From Streptomyces rimosus subsp. rimosus (lineage in GTDB: Bacteria; Actinomycetota; Actinomycetes; Streptomycetales; Streptomycetaceae): a stretch of 64,000 nt of DNA. This document shows positions 22,454-29,774 of the stretch, one piece after another. The notes beneath the pieces were generated by a model. It did no database searches. It was not told the origin of the DNA and saw only the letters and a list, made by a program, of their open reading frames with translations. The translations under genes were made by a program, and so were the position numbers. The DNA lies in assembly GCF_000720725.1 (NCBI RefSeq), contig NZ_JOCQ01000040.1, forward strand, positions 62,001-126,000. The letters run 5' to 3'. Each line of letters begins with the position of its first letter. Within the stretch, counting starts at the first letter, position 1.

Positions 22454-22965
22454 TGAACACCGACGTCATCATCGGCGCGGCCACGGCGATCGCGGGTGCC
22501 GGGGTCACCGGCCTGATCCAGTACGCCACGTTCGCCCGCTCGGCTCACACTCGGCGCCTGGCGCGTATCGGCGACGCGGCCGACGCGTTCGGCGGCGAAC
22601 TGATCGAGTACCGGCGCCCCGTCTACGCCAGGGTTACCGCAGCGCGCGAAGGCGCCCACCCGTCGGCCGGCCGTGACACCCGCTGGGAGGCACACTCCCG
22701 GGTCACCAAGTCCCTGCGGCGCCTGCTGCGGGTGTCCTCCGGAGCCCCCGGTGCCTCGGAACTCGCCCGCGTGGCCCGCGAAGCGGCTGCGGTCACCTTC
22801 GCTCTGAACGACGCGGCGAACGAGGTGGCCACCGCCGTGCGCGACGACGCGTCGCCCCAGCGGGTCCGTGACGCGGAAAACGCCCTTGCCGAGGCGGGCG
22901 ATGCGGCTCGCCGTCTGGATGACGAGCTGCTGGCCGCTGCGGTCCGCGCGACGAGGGGTGCGTGA
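22453..22965 (+). CDS. Membrane-anchored coiled-coil protein (170 aa)
   Basis: ATG 22453 in TGATG overlap (GTG 22450 is also possible). One N-terminal transmembrane segment (VIIGAATAIAGAGVTGLIQYATF) is followed by about 140 residues of helical, Arg/Glu-rich sequence. This resembles membrane-tethered accessory proteins of Streptomyces plasmids, possibly part of the Spd (spread) set. The assignment rests on context and topology. Confidence 0.6.
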   Translation: MNTDVIIGAATAIAGAGVTGLIQYATFARSAHTRRLARIGDAADAFGGELIEYRRPVYARVTAAREGAHPSAGRDTRWEAHSRVTKSLRRLLRVSSGAPGASELARVAREAAAVTFALNDAANEVATAVRDDASPQRVRDAENALAEAGDAARRLDDELLAAAVRATRGA

Positions 22966-23180
22966 TGCGTCCCGCCGCCTGGGTTGCCATGGCCCTGACC
23001 GTCGCGCTGGTCGTTGCCTGCCCGCAGATCCTCACCGGCGGCCTGTTCGTAGCGGTCGCCGCGGTCGGCTTCGCGGTCGGCTGGGTTCTGATGACGCCGC
23101 TCGCTGCCGGTGCCGCGCTCGCCGCCACCCTCGTGTGGATCGCGATGCGGCCCGAGACCGGGCGGAGGTGGGCACGGTGA
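22965..23180 (+). CDS. Small two-helix membrane protein (Spd-like)
   Basis: 71 residues, almost all hydrophobic: AAWVAMALTVALVVACPQI, LFVAVAAVGFAVGWVLMTPLAAGAALAATLVWIAM. Two or three transmembrane helices with no enzymatic residues. Small membrane proteins of this type neighbour traB-like genes in Streptomyces plasmids, where they aid mycelial spreading. Overlaps both neighbours. Confidence 0.62.
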   Translation: MRPAAWVAMALTVALVVACPQILTGGLFVAVAAVGFAVGWVLMTPLAAGAALAATLVWIAMRPETGRRWAR

Positions 23181-23395
23181 TCGACGCCGACCTGATGGGC
23201 CTGTGCCACGAGCTGGTGATCCAGACGCAGCACGGCTCGGCGAGCATGCTGCAGCGCAAACTGCGCATCGGCTACGCGCTGGCCTGCCGAGTGCTCGACG
23301 CACTGGAGACCGAAGGCGTGGTCGGGCCGTCGCAAGGCTCGCTGCCCCGCGACGTGCTGGTCACACCCGACGGGCCGCCGCGGAGGTGGGCGTGA
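23177..23395 (+). CDS. Stand-alone FtsK gamma-domain (winged-helix) protein
   Basis: 72 residues from GTG 23177: LMGLCHELVIQTQHGSASMLQRKLRIGYALACRVLDALETEGVVGPSQGSL. This is close to the consensus of the FtsK/SpoIIIE gamma domain (S-x-LQRKLRIGYxRAxRxxDxLExEGxVGP), which reads polar KOPS/SRS DNA motifs and contacts XerD. Here it is not attached to a motor. It could guide the TraB/FtsK ATPase or a host FtsK on element DNA. Family assignment is strong; role is inference. Confidence 0.8.
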   Translation: MIDADLMGLCHELVIQTQHGSASMLQRKLRIGYALACRVLDALETEGVVGPSQGSLPRDVLVTPDGPPRRWA

Positions 23396-23862
23396 TGACC
23401 GCCACCCAGCCCGCGCCCACTCGCGTCGAGGAGAGGATCGCGAGGACGCAGGGCGAGATCGCCCGCACGGACACGAAGGCCAGCATCCTCCTGGCCGCCC
23501 TGGCGATCGTCGCCGGTCCGCTCGCGTCGAACGCCGGGACTCTGATCCGCAGCGGCTGGCCGACCGCCACCGCCACGATCCTCGCCGTGCTCCTCGCCGG
23601 CGCCGCCGCATGGCTGCTGCTCGACGTGGTCCTGCCCCGGCTCAACGGCAGCGGAACCGACAACTTCATCCACTACGCCCGCTGCACCCGCGCCGAGCTG
23701 ATCCAGGCGCTGCACGTGACCGCCGACCCCTACCACGAGCTGATCACCCTGGCGCAGATCGCCGACGCCAAGATGCGGCGACTTCGCACGGCTGGGTTGT
23801 TGCTGAAGCTCGCCGCCGTGCCCGCACTGGCCGCCGCCGCGCTGGCGATCGCCGCCCACTGA
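23395..23862 (+). CDS. PycTM-type (DUF5706, Pycsar effector-like) membrane protein
   Basis: 155 residues from ATG 23395. The pattern EEIARTQGEIARTDTKASILLAALAI followed by a second helix pair (ATATILAVLLAGAAAWLLLDVVLPRL), then FIHYARC and a long helix ending KMRRLRTAGLLLKLAAVPALAAAALAIA, is the layout of PycTM proteins, the membrane effectors of Pycsar anti-phage systems. No nucleotide cyclase is nearby. In transfer regions such proteins may be re-used for pore formation or spreading. The family is fairly clear; a defence role is not shown. Confidence 0.7.
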   Translation: MTATQPAPTRVEERIARTQGEIARTDTKASILLAALAIVAGPLASNAGTLIRSGWPTATATILAVLLAGAAAWLLLDVVLPRLNGSGTDNFIHYARCTRAELIQALHVTADPYHELITLAQIADAKMRRLRTAGLLLKLAAVPALAAAALAIAAH

Positions 23863-23885
23863 CCCACCGCAAGGAGAGTCCTGCC

Positions 23886-25175
23886 GTGAGGCCCTCGAAG
23901 ATGACGACCGCCGACGAGGTGGCGGCAGCAGACCGCACCCTGACGATCGGCTCGTGGACCATCACGATCGGCGCCGTCGTCTACAGCGTCCTGACCGTCA
24001 CCCCGCTCATGGCCGGGCACACCCCGCCCGGCTGGATCTGGACCTCGCCGATCCTGCCGCTCGTCGTGGACTCGGCGGTCATCATCGTCACCCGCCTCGA
24101 CGCCGCCCTGGCCCGGCTAAACGCTCAGGCCGCCCGGGACGGCATCCGGCCCAAGCGGGCCGTGTGGCCGTTCATCCTCCGCTGGATCACCGGGCTGATG
24201 ACGCTCGTACTGAACGTCGGCGACGCCGCGCTGGCGGGTGACCTCGTCGGTGTGGGTGTTCATATGCCGGCCCCGCTCCTGCTGATCGTGAACGCGGAGG
24301 CGGCCCTCGCCTACCGCCGGGCGATCGCCACGGCGCAGGCCCGGATCGACCGTGAACAGCGCGCGAAGGAAGACCGTGAACGCGCCGAGCGCATGGAGCG
24401 TGAACGCCTCGCGCGGGAGGAACGGGAGCGTGAACGCGCCCGCCGTGAACACCTTGAACGCGAAGCCGCTGAACGCGATGAACGTCGTGAACGGGCCGAG
24501 CGTGAACACGTGGTGCGGCTTGAACGCGAGGCCCGTGAACACGCCGCGCAGCAGGAGCGTGAACGCGCCGAGCGCGAGGAAGCCCGCGAACAGAAGGCCC
24601 GTGAACACCAGCTCGCCCTGGAGCGTGAGCGCCTCGCCGCCGAGGAGCGCAAGGCCGCCGCGGAGCGCGCCGAGAACACCCGGCGCGAGGAAGCCGCACG
24701 ACAGAAGAGGCAGGCCGAAGAGGAGAAAGCCCGCGCCGAAGACGCACGGCAGGAAGCCGGCGAACGCGAGCGGCCCGCCCGTGAACAGCCGCCCGTGAAC
24801 GATCTGAGCGCCACCGACCGTGCCCTCCTTGAACAGGCGATCACCGCTCGTGAACGCGAACAGCGCCAAGCCGTGAACACCCCCGTGAACACCCTCCAGC
24901 CCGTCGCGGTGAACGCCGTGAACGGCTCCAAGGACGCGGCCCGTGAACACCCCGCGCAGCCTGCCCGCACCACCCCGGCCGCCGCACCGAAGCGGCCCGT
25001 GAACACCCGCCCGGCCAAGACCGTGAACACCCAGAAGCTCCCCGAGCACGAAGCCCGCAAGACCGTTCACGAAAGCTTCGAAGCCGACCTCAGCGTCCGC
25101 GAAGCCGCCGAACTCACCGGCTGGTCCGTCGGCTGGGTGAGCGCCCGATATCAGGAACTCAAGACCGCCGCCTGA
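23886..25175 (+). CDS. DUF2637 membrane protein with long coiled coil and C-terminal HTH
   Basis: 429 residues from GTG 23886 behind AAGGAGAG. Residues about 15-135 contain four hydrophobic helices (LTIGSWTITIGAVVYSVL, SPILPLVVDSAVIIV, GLMTLVLNVGDAALAG, APLLLIVNAEAALAY), matching DUF2637, a family found with actinomycete transfer and partition genes. Then about 140 residues of RER/REH-rich coiled coil, a Pro/Asn/Thr linker with repeated VNT, and a C-terminal helix-turn-helix (SVREAAELTGWSVGWVSARYQEL). The DNA of residues 156-380 carries the GTGAAC repeat array. It may tether DNA at the membrane during transfer. Confidence 0.78.
   Translation: MRPSKMTTADEVAAADRTLTIGSWTITIGAVVYSVLTVTPLMAGHTPPGWIWTSPILPLVVDSAVIIVTRLDAALARLNAQAARDGIRPKRAVWPFILRWITGLMTLVLNVGDAALAGDLVGVGVHMPAPLLLIVNAEAALAYRRAIATAQARIDREQRAKEDRERAERMERERLAREERERERARREHLEREAAERDERRERAEREHVVRLEREAREHAAQQERERAEREEAREQKAREHQLALERERLAAEERKAAAERAENTRREEAARQKRQAEEEKARAEDARQEAGERERPAREQPPVNDLSATDRALLEQAITAREREQRQAVNTPVNTLQPVAVNAVNGSKDAAREHPAQPARTTPAAAPKRPVNTRPAKTVNTQKLPEHEARKTVHESFEADLSVREAAELTGWSVGWVSARYQELKTAA
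24352..25028 (+). repeat. GTGAAC polar repeat array inside the DUF2637 gene
   Basis: About 20 copies of GTGAAC, usually CGTGAACNC, all on the plus strand, in 680 bp. The first run (24352, 24376, 24400, 24430, 24445, 24487, 24502, 24535, 24559, 24601, 24781, 24850, 24943) is read as codons (C)GT-GAA-C, Arg-Glu. Others (24795, 24873, 24885, 24909, 24918, 24999, 25023) are in another phase, GTG-AAC, Val-Asn. One inverted copy is at 25065-25070. The same hexamer kept in two frames cannot come from protein repetition alone. Confidence 0.75.
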
Positions 25176-25203
25176 CCCCACACACCGAACTTGGAGACAT
25201 CGA

Positions 25204-25806
25204 ATGGCCGTCAACGGAAAGCGGATTCCGCGGATTCCGCAGCCCCCGGACAACTTCCTGCCGCCGGGCGTGTGGGCGGACCGCCCCCGACTCAAGCAGT
25301 CCTCGCCGCGCGAGCGGGCCGAGGCCCGTGAGGCGAAGCGCAACCGCACCACCTACAAGACCAAGAGCCGCACGAAGGAGTACCACGTCCACATCGACAA
25401 CCGCCGCGGCCCGATTGCGGCGGCTGGCGGGGGCGGGCAGTGGGGCCGCCAGCAGGGCATCGGCGACATCGGGGTGGTGTCCGCCTCGGGGCTGAGGGCG
25501 CTCTGTGAGCGGGGCCGGCGGGTATTGCGCGACGCGAGCGTCGATATCGCCTACGCCGAGGAGACGTTGCGCACGGCCCTGCGGAAGGTGCCACCGCGTC
25601 CCGGGGAGGGCCGTTCGGCCGCATGGGTACGCGCCAACAAGACCGCGCGCGGCCTGAAGCGGGCCAAGAACGCAGCTCAGGCCGGGTCGGCACACATGGC
25701 CGCGACGTGGATCACCTACACAGTGGAGTACGAGCCGGAGCTGAACCAGTTCGGCGGACCGCGGCCACAGCCTCAGAGCCGCCAGGCCATGGACTTCGGG
25801 GCGTGA
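25204..25806 (+). CDS. Hypothetical transfer-operon protein (200 aa)
   Basis: ATG 25204 behind TTGGAGACATCGA. A basic, Pro-rich N-terminus (GKRIPRIPQPPDNFLPPGVWADRP) and repeated basic segments (EAKRNRTTYKTKSRTKEYHVHIDNRR) are followed by helices (RALCERGRRVLRDASVDIAYAEETLRTALRK; WVRANKTARGLKRAKNAAQAG). It lies directly before the TraB-like gene and is probably a DNA-binding or scaffold partner. No family recognised. Confidence 0.62.
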   Translation: MAVNGKRIPRIPQPPDNFLPPGVWADRPRLKQSSPRERAEAREAKRNRTTYKTKSRTKEYHVHIDNRRGPIAAAGGGGQWGRQQGIGDIGVVSASGLRALCERGRRVLRDASVDIAYAEETLRTALRKVPPRPGEGRSAAWVRANKTARGLKRAKNAAQAGSAHMAATWITYTVEYEPELNQFGGPRPQPQSRQAMDFGA

Positions 25807-25810
25807 CGTG

Positions 25811-27811
25811 ATGGCGCAGCAGCAGGCCACCGAGGTCCCGCAGGGCAGCGGCAAGATGCCCGCGGTCCTGACCTTCCTCAACCGCAAGGTCATCCCGCAC
25901 ACGCCGCCGTTCGCGGTGTGGCTGGCCGAATGGCCGGTCGCCGCCCTGGCGCACCTGCAATGGGGCGGCTCGCCCACCGCGTCGGCCGTGCTGTCGCTCA
26001 TCTCCGGCGGCCTGACCTGGCACACCTGGTACGTCGGCCGGGATGCGAAGAAGCAGCGGCAGGCGCAGGCCACGGTCACCGTCGGCGCGGCGACCGGCTG
26101 GTTCACCGCCGCCACGATCGCCGGGGCCACCGATCCGACGCTGGTCAACGCCTGGCTGATGGGCGGCCCGGCCCTCGCCCTCGCCTGGTCGATCAAGATG
26201 ACGATGCGCACCAACCCCGACCGGCAGCAAAGCGGCGACGAGACGGAGAAGACCCTCTGGTCGAAGATCGGGCTGGGGCGGGCCAAGGCCAAGGAGATCC
26301 GCGCCGAACCCAACAAGGTCGTCATTCCCATGCAGCTGGACGCAGGGGTCCAGACCCAGGAAGACGCCGCCAAGGCGGGCTCTCGCCTCGCCTCGGCGGT
26401 CGGCGTGCGGCCCAATGCGGTGCGCTGGCAGCCCGACCCCGAAGACGCCTCCCAGGGCACGTACACGCTGGTCATCGACGACATGCTCAAGGAACCCACC
26501 CCGTGGCCGGGCCCGTCCTGCCCCGGCGGCAGCATCGCCGACGCCCCGGTCCCGGCCGGCGTGTACGAGGACTATGGAACCGCGGACATCTGGTTCCCCG
26601 GCGACGAGACGGACGGGCGCAACGCCGCCCACTACCAGTTCATGGGCATGACCGGCGCCGGAAAGTCCCAGGGCGGCCGGGTCATTCTCGTCGACCTGAT
26701 GACCCGCCGCGATGTGTGCCTGTGGCTGTTCGACCCGTCCAAAGGCGCGCAGACCTTCGGGCCGATCCTGCCCGGCGCGGACTGGGCTCTGCTGACGATG
26801 AAGGAGTGCAAGGCCGGTATCGCCGTCCTCCCCGATGTGATCACCGCGCGGGCGAACGAGCTGGGCAAACACGGCTACGACCAGTGGACCCCCGAGGCGG
26901 GCGAGAAGCTCGGCATGCCCTACCTGGTCTGCTGGTTCGAGGAGGTCGCCAAGCTGTTCCGGGACGGCGTCGACCTGGCGCCCGTTGCCCAGGAGGCCCG
27001 CTCGGCCGGCATCTCGCTGGTGTTCTCCCTGCAGCGTTCCTCCCACACGTCGATGGACACCGACGTCCGGGGCAACATCACCGGCGCGGCCGTGTTCGGC
27101 ACCAACAGCTCCGTCGACTCCGGCTTCGCCCTGTCCGATGACACCATCGACGCCGGAGCCCGGCCCGAACTGTGGCGCAACCGCAAGGCCGGCTACTGCT
27201 ACATCGAAGGCCCCGGCATCGACGAGCAGCGCTACGCCACCCCGGTGCGCACCTACCTGCTGGACAAGGAGGTGGCGGCGAAAGCCGTAGCGGCCTACCG
27301 CAACGTGCGCCCCGCGGACGCCGGGCAGGTCACGGCCGAGGCCGCCGGTCCGGCCTACGCCCACCGGGTCCGCTACGCCGGCGCCGAGGATGCCGCAGCA
27401 GCCCAGAGCGCAGCCGCGGGCGACGACTCCGACCCCGACCTGGACCCCGAGGACGACGCGCTGTGGGGCGACGGCGAGGAGGCCGCCGTGGCCCGCCGCA
27501 TCGATATCGACCAGGAGCTGCCGCCGCACACCGGCCGCGACTGGCACTTCGGCGAGCAGCAGCGCGACACCAAGACGCGCGAGCAGGCGTTGGCGGCCCT
27601 CAACGAGGTGCTGGCCGAGTTCGCCGCCCGCGGCCAGATGGAGTTCGGGCCGAAGGAGGTGACGCCCGAGTTGCCGCGGATCGGCAAGACCTCCTCGTGG
27701 GTGCGCAGGGAGCTTCCCAAGCTCGTGGCGCAGGGCGTCCTCGCCGACACCGACGAGGCCGGCGTGTACCGCATCATCAAGACCCTCGCCGGGGCCGGAA
27801 CAGGGCCCTGA
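25811..27811 (+). CDS. TraB/FtsK-type DNA translocase (conjugative transfer ATPase)
   Basis: 666 residues (ATG 25811; GTG 25808 possible). The N-terminus has hydrophobic segments (AVLSLISGGLTWHTWYVG; VGAATGWFTAATIAGATDP; LMGGPALALAWSIKM) for membrane anchoring. The FtsK/SpoIIIE motor has Walker A GMTGAGKS at 279-286, a Walker B-like LVCWFEEVAKLF near 372 and SLQRSSHTSMDTDVRGNI. A C-terminal winged helix at about 605-660 (GPKEVTPELPRIGKTSSWVRRELPKLVAQGVL) corresponds to the TraB domain that reads 8-bp TRS repeats in clt. Streptomyces TraB proteins pump double-stranded DNA between hyphae. No relaxase is present, as expected for this mechanism. Confidence 0.9.
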   Translation: MAQQQATEVPQGSGKMPAVLTFLNRKVIPHTPPFAVWLAEWPVAALAHLQWGGSPTASAVLSLISGGLTWHTWYVGRDAKKQRQAQATVTVGAATGWFTAATIAGATDPTLVNAWLMGGPALALAWSIKMTMRTNPDRQQSGDETEKTLWSKIGLGRAKAKEIRAEPNKVVIPMQLDAGVQTQEDAAKAGSRLASAVGVRPNAVRWQPDPEDASQGTYTLVIDDMLKEPTPWPGPSCPGGSIADAPVPAGVYEDYGTADIWFPGDETDGRNAAHYQFMGMTGAGKSQGGRVILVDLMTRRDVCLWLFDPSKGAQTFGPILPGADWALLTMKECKAGIAVLPDVITARANELGKHGYDQWTPEAGEKLGMPYLVCWFEEVAKLFRDGVDLAPVAQEARSAGISLVFSLQRSSHTSMDTDVRGNITGAAVFGTNSSVDSGFALSDDTIDAGARPELWRNRKAGYCYIEGPGIDEQRYATPVRTYLLDKEVAAKAVAAYRNVRPADAGQVTAEAAGPAYAHRVRYAGAEDAAAAQSAAAGDDSDPDLDPEDDALWGDGEEAAVARRIDIDQELPPHTGRDWHFGEQQRDTKTREQALAALNEVLAEFAARGQMEFGPKEVTPELPRIGKTSSWVRRELPKLVAQGVLADTDEAGVYRIIKTLAGAGTGP

Positions 27812-28020
27812 CCTGCTGGAACAGCGCGGAACAGTGGCGGAACAGGGCCTGCGCAGCACGGAACAGGCACCGAACAGCGGCGGAACAGCCAACGGAACAG
27901 CTCTGACCTCATGGAACAGCGCAAATGTCCTGTTCCGCCGACGGAACAGCGCCGCCTCAAATCCGTAACGCGCGCGCGAGAACCGCCCACGGAACAGCGA
28001 CGGAACAGCGCACCGAACAG
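27796..28020 (+). repeat. CGGAACAG repeat array, candidate clt/TRS locus
   Basis: Fourteen octamers in 225 bp. Exact CGGAACAG begins at 27796, 27827, 27838, 27859, 27881, 27893, 27942, 27990 and 28001, with one inverted copy at 27930-27937. Variants TGGAACAG are at 27817 and 27912, CCGAACAG at 27870 and 28013, and a decayed copy at 28023. The array begins in the last codons of the TraB-like gene and fills the gap to the next gene. In Streptomyces plasmids TraB binds short direct repeats (TRS) in clt, usually close to traB. Confidence 0.78.
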
Positions 28021-28053
28021 CAAGGAACAAACCACCACAAAAAGGAGCCTGAA

Positions 28054-28578
28054 ATGACCTTCGGTCCACCCCGCTACACCTGGACCGCGACCACCGCCCG
28101 GGAAGCCTCGGGGGTGCTGCAGGCGGCCACCGACCTCCTCGACGCGCACATCGGGACGCTCCGGCTCTCGGTGACCGACGGGGAGAGCCAGTACGAGACG
28201 GAGCGCCGCACGCCCGTCCGGCTGGAAGTCAGCTTCGACCTCAGCACGGCTGCCGAGTGCATCAACGCCGCGCGCACCGAAGCGCTTCCGCTGCCTGAAT
28301 GGCCGAGGGCCGACGCCCTGGAGTCGGAACCGAAGCTGGGCAAGCACCAGGCGCGAGGACTGATGTGGGACTTGATCCATCAGTTCGCCGAAGAGGGGCG
28401 CCGAATGATCGGCCCCAAGGACTTCACCACCTACCTGCCCCGGCTGACGCGCTCTCGCCCCTGGGTCGTAGCCGAGCTGCAACGCCTGGTCGCCGACGGC
28501 GTCATCGAAGCAGGCCGCAGCGGCGAGTACCTGCTCAACGGGGGCGTCTTCGCCGTCCACCGCCCGGAGGCGCCGTGA
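28054..28578 (+). CDS. Stand-alone TraB-type winged-helix protein (174 aa)
   Basis: ATG 28054 behind AAAGGAGCC, immediately after the CGGAACAG array. The N-terminal 95 residues are an unrecognised domain. The C-terminal 75 residues (MIGPKDFTTYLPRLTRSRPWVV, ELQRLVADGVIEAGRSGEYLL) align with the end of the upstream TraB-like protein (FGPKEVTPELPRIGKTSSWV, ELPKLVAQGV). This suggests a regulator or competitor that binds the same repeats without a motor domain. The alignment was done by eye. Confidence 0.75.
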   Translation: MTFGPPRYTWTATTAREASGVLQAATDLLDAHIGTLRLSVTDGESQYETERRTPVRLEVSFDLSTAAECINAARTEALPLPEWPRADALESEPKLGKHQARGLMWDLIHQFAEEGRRMIGPKDFTTYLPRLTRSRPWVVAELQRLVADGVIEAGRSGEYLLNGGVFAVHRPEAP

Positions 28579-28778
28579 GGCTGGCCCACACGATCGTCGA
28601 CACCCTCATCTTCGTGATCCACGCCGTAGCTCTCGGCCTCGCCCTGTGGATCTTCGGGAGCAGTCTGCCCGGCCCTGTCATGGTCCTGCTCATCTGCCTG
28701 ACCGCCGCCGCCGACCTGGCCGCCACCGTCCCGCTGGGACGGCTCGCCAACACCATCCGCGCCAACACCCGCCTGTAG
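28575..28778 (+). CDS. Small two-helix membrane protein (67 aa)
   Basis: GTG 28575 overlaps the previous stop. Two hydrophobic helices (TIVDTLIFVIHAVALGLALWIFG; PGPVMVLLICLTAAADLAATVPL) and a basic end. Spd-like by context. No enzymatic motif. Confidence 0.62.
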   Translation: MRLAHTIVDTLIFVIHAVALGLALWIFGSSLPGPVMVLLICLTAAADLAATVPLGRLANTIRANTRL

Positions 28779-28786
28779 GAGGACCC

Positions 28787-28978
28787 ATGTTCCGAGGAAG
28801 CGCCCGCGAGCTACGTCGCCGCGAGAAGCAGGCCGCCGAGTACGCGGCTCAGGTCACCGAACTCCTTAACAAGATCGACGACCTGAAGTGCGGGGCGATC
28901 CTCTTCCATCCCGGCACCCTCGCCGGCCCCGGCTTCGCCATCCGCCGTATCGGCGACCGCTGGACCCTCAACGCCTAA
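28787..28978 (+). CDS. Small hypothetical protein (63 aa)
   Basis: ATG 28787 behind TAGGAGGACC. N-terminal helix (ARELRRREKQAAEYAAQVTELLNKIDDLKCG) followed by a short beta part (FAIRRIGDRWTLNA). No family recognised. Confidence 0.62.
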   Translation: MFRGSARELRRREKQAAEYAAQVTELLNKIDDLKCGAILFHPGTLAGPGFAIRRIGDRWTLNA

Positions 28979-28988
28979 GGAGAACGTC

Positions 28989-29183
28989 ATGCCCGAGCGA
29001 TGCCTCCCCTGCGAGGAGCACGCGAAGCTCCACAAGTGGAATGTGGGCTTCGGAGCCGCCAACGAACCCTGCGACCAATGCGAGCAGCACGCCCGGATGC
29101 ACGCCGCTGAGAGCGGCTGCGGCGGCGCCCTCGTAATGCTCCTGGCCTGCGCCGGGCTGCTGCTGGCACGGAAGAAGCGCTGA
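28989..29183 (+). CDS. Small Cys-rich membrane protein (64 aa)
   Basis: ATG 28989 behind AAGGAGAACGTC. Starts CLPCEEHAKLHKWNVGF and has a second pair CDQCEQHARMH, so one zinc site with two CxxC motifs. The C-terminus is a transmembrane helix (GALVMLLACAGLLLA) ending ARKKR, giving a membrane-bound zinc domain. Unknown function. Confidence 0.65.
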   Translation: MPERCLPCEEHAKLHKWNVGFGAANEPCDQCEQHARMHAAESGCGGALVMLLACAGLLLARKKR

Positions 29184-29255
29184 CCCGACCGTTCCGTAAA
29201 GGCCTGCCCGTGCGGGCCCAACGTCACCATCCACGCACCACACCCAGGAGGAGAC

Positions 29256-29444
29256 ATGCCCAAGAACGCCCGCTACGAGGCCGAGGTGGACCTCGAACTG
29301 TCCGACGGCACGCGCGTCACCTACCGCGGCGACGGCGTAGGCCCCGACGAGAGCGGCGATCAGCTCTTGGACGGCGTGGAGCAGGCAGCCCTGGCCGAAG
29401 AGCCCGGTGCCCGCGTCATCAGCTCCCGGGCCCGCCGCGCCTGA
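29256..29444 (+). CDS. Small hypothetical protein (62 aa)
   Basis: ATG 29256 behind GGAGGAGAC. Beta-type protein (ARYEAEVDLELSDGTRVTYRGDG) with a helical end (LLDGVEQAALAEEPGARVISS). Unknown function. Confidence 0.6.
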   Translation: MPKNARYEAEVDLELSDGTRVTYRGDGVGPDESGDQLLDGVEQAALAEEPGARVISSRARRA

Positions 29445-29518
29445 CCGTTGCCCGATCCGCCCGTCTCGCACGGGCGGTGAGGGGAGCCGGGACAGTCCCG
29501 GTGCCGAGAGGAGTGCAC

Positions 29519-29689
29519 ATGTCCAAGAAGACCGACGCCAAGCAGGCCCGCGAGGACTACCGGGCCAAGAAGACCGAGCACAACGCCCGCTTCAACCACG
29601 CCGACGCCGACCCGAACAGCGCCGACTTCGTGACCTCGAACGACGCCGTGGCCGACGCCGCCCGCCGCGTGTCGTGGTGGCGGCGCTGA
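29519..29689 (+). CDS. Small hypothetical protein (56 aa)
   Basis: ATG 29519 behind GAGAGGAGTGC. Very polar and basic at the start (MSKKTDAKQAREDYRAKKTEHNAR), with acidic middle (NHADADPNSADF), ending VSWWRR. Unknown function. Confidence 0.6.
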   Translation: MSKKTDAKQAREDYRAKKTEHNARFNHADADPNSADFVTSNDAVADAARRVSWWRR

Positions 29690-29774
29690 CCGGCCGCCCC
29701 CGATCCGCCGGTCGCGTACCGGCGGTGAGGAGGACGCCGGGCAACCCGCCCGACGCCAACCCGAAGGAGAACCC

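Noticed and set aside
23395..23862. A complete Pycsar defence system
   Set aside because: Only the membrane effector-like protein is present; no cyclase gene in the window.
24117..25352. Long minus-strand frame rich in repeated Val-His-Gly/Val-Phe-Thr opposite the DUF2637 gene
   Set aside because: The repeats come from the GTGAAC array read backwards; no start context or family motif.
27796..28020. CRISPR array or tandem rRNA-like repeats
   Set aside because: Octamer repeats with 3-40 bp spacing do not fit CRISPR; the position next to traB favours a protein-binding site.
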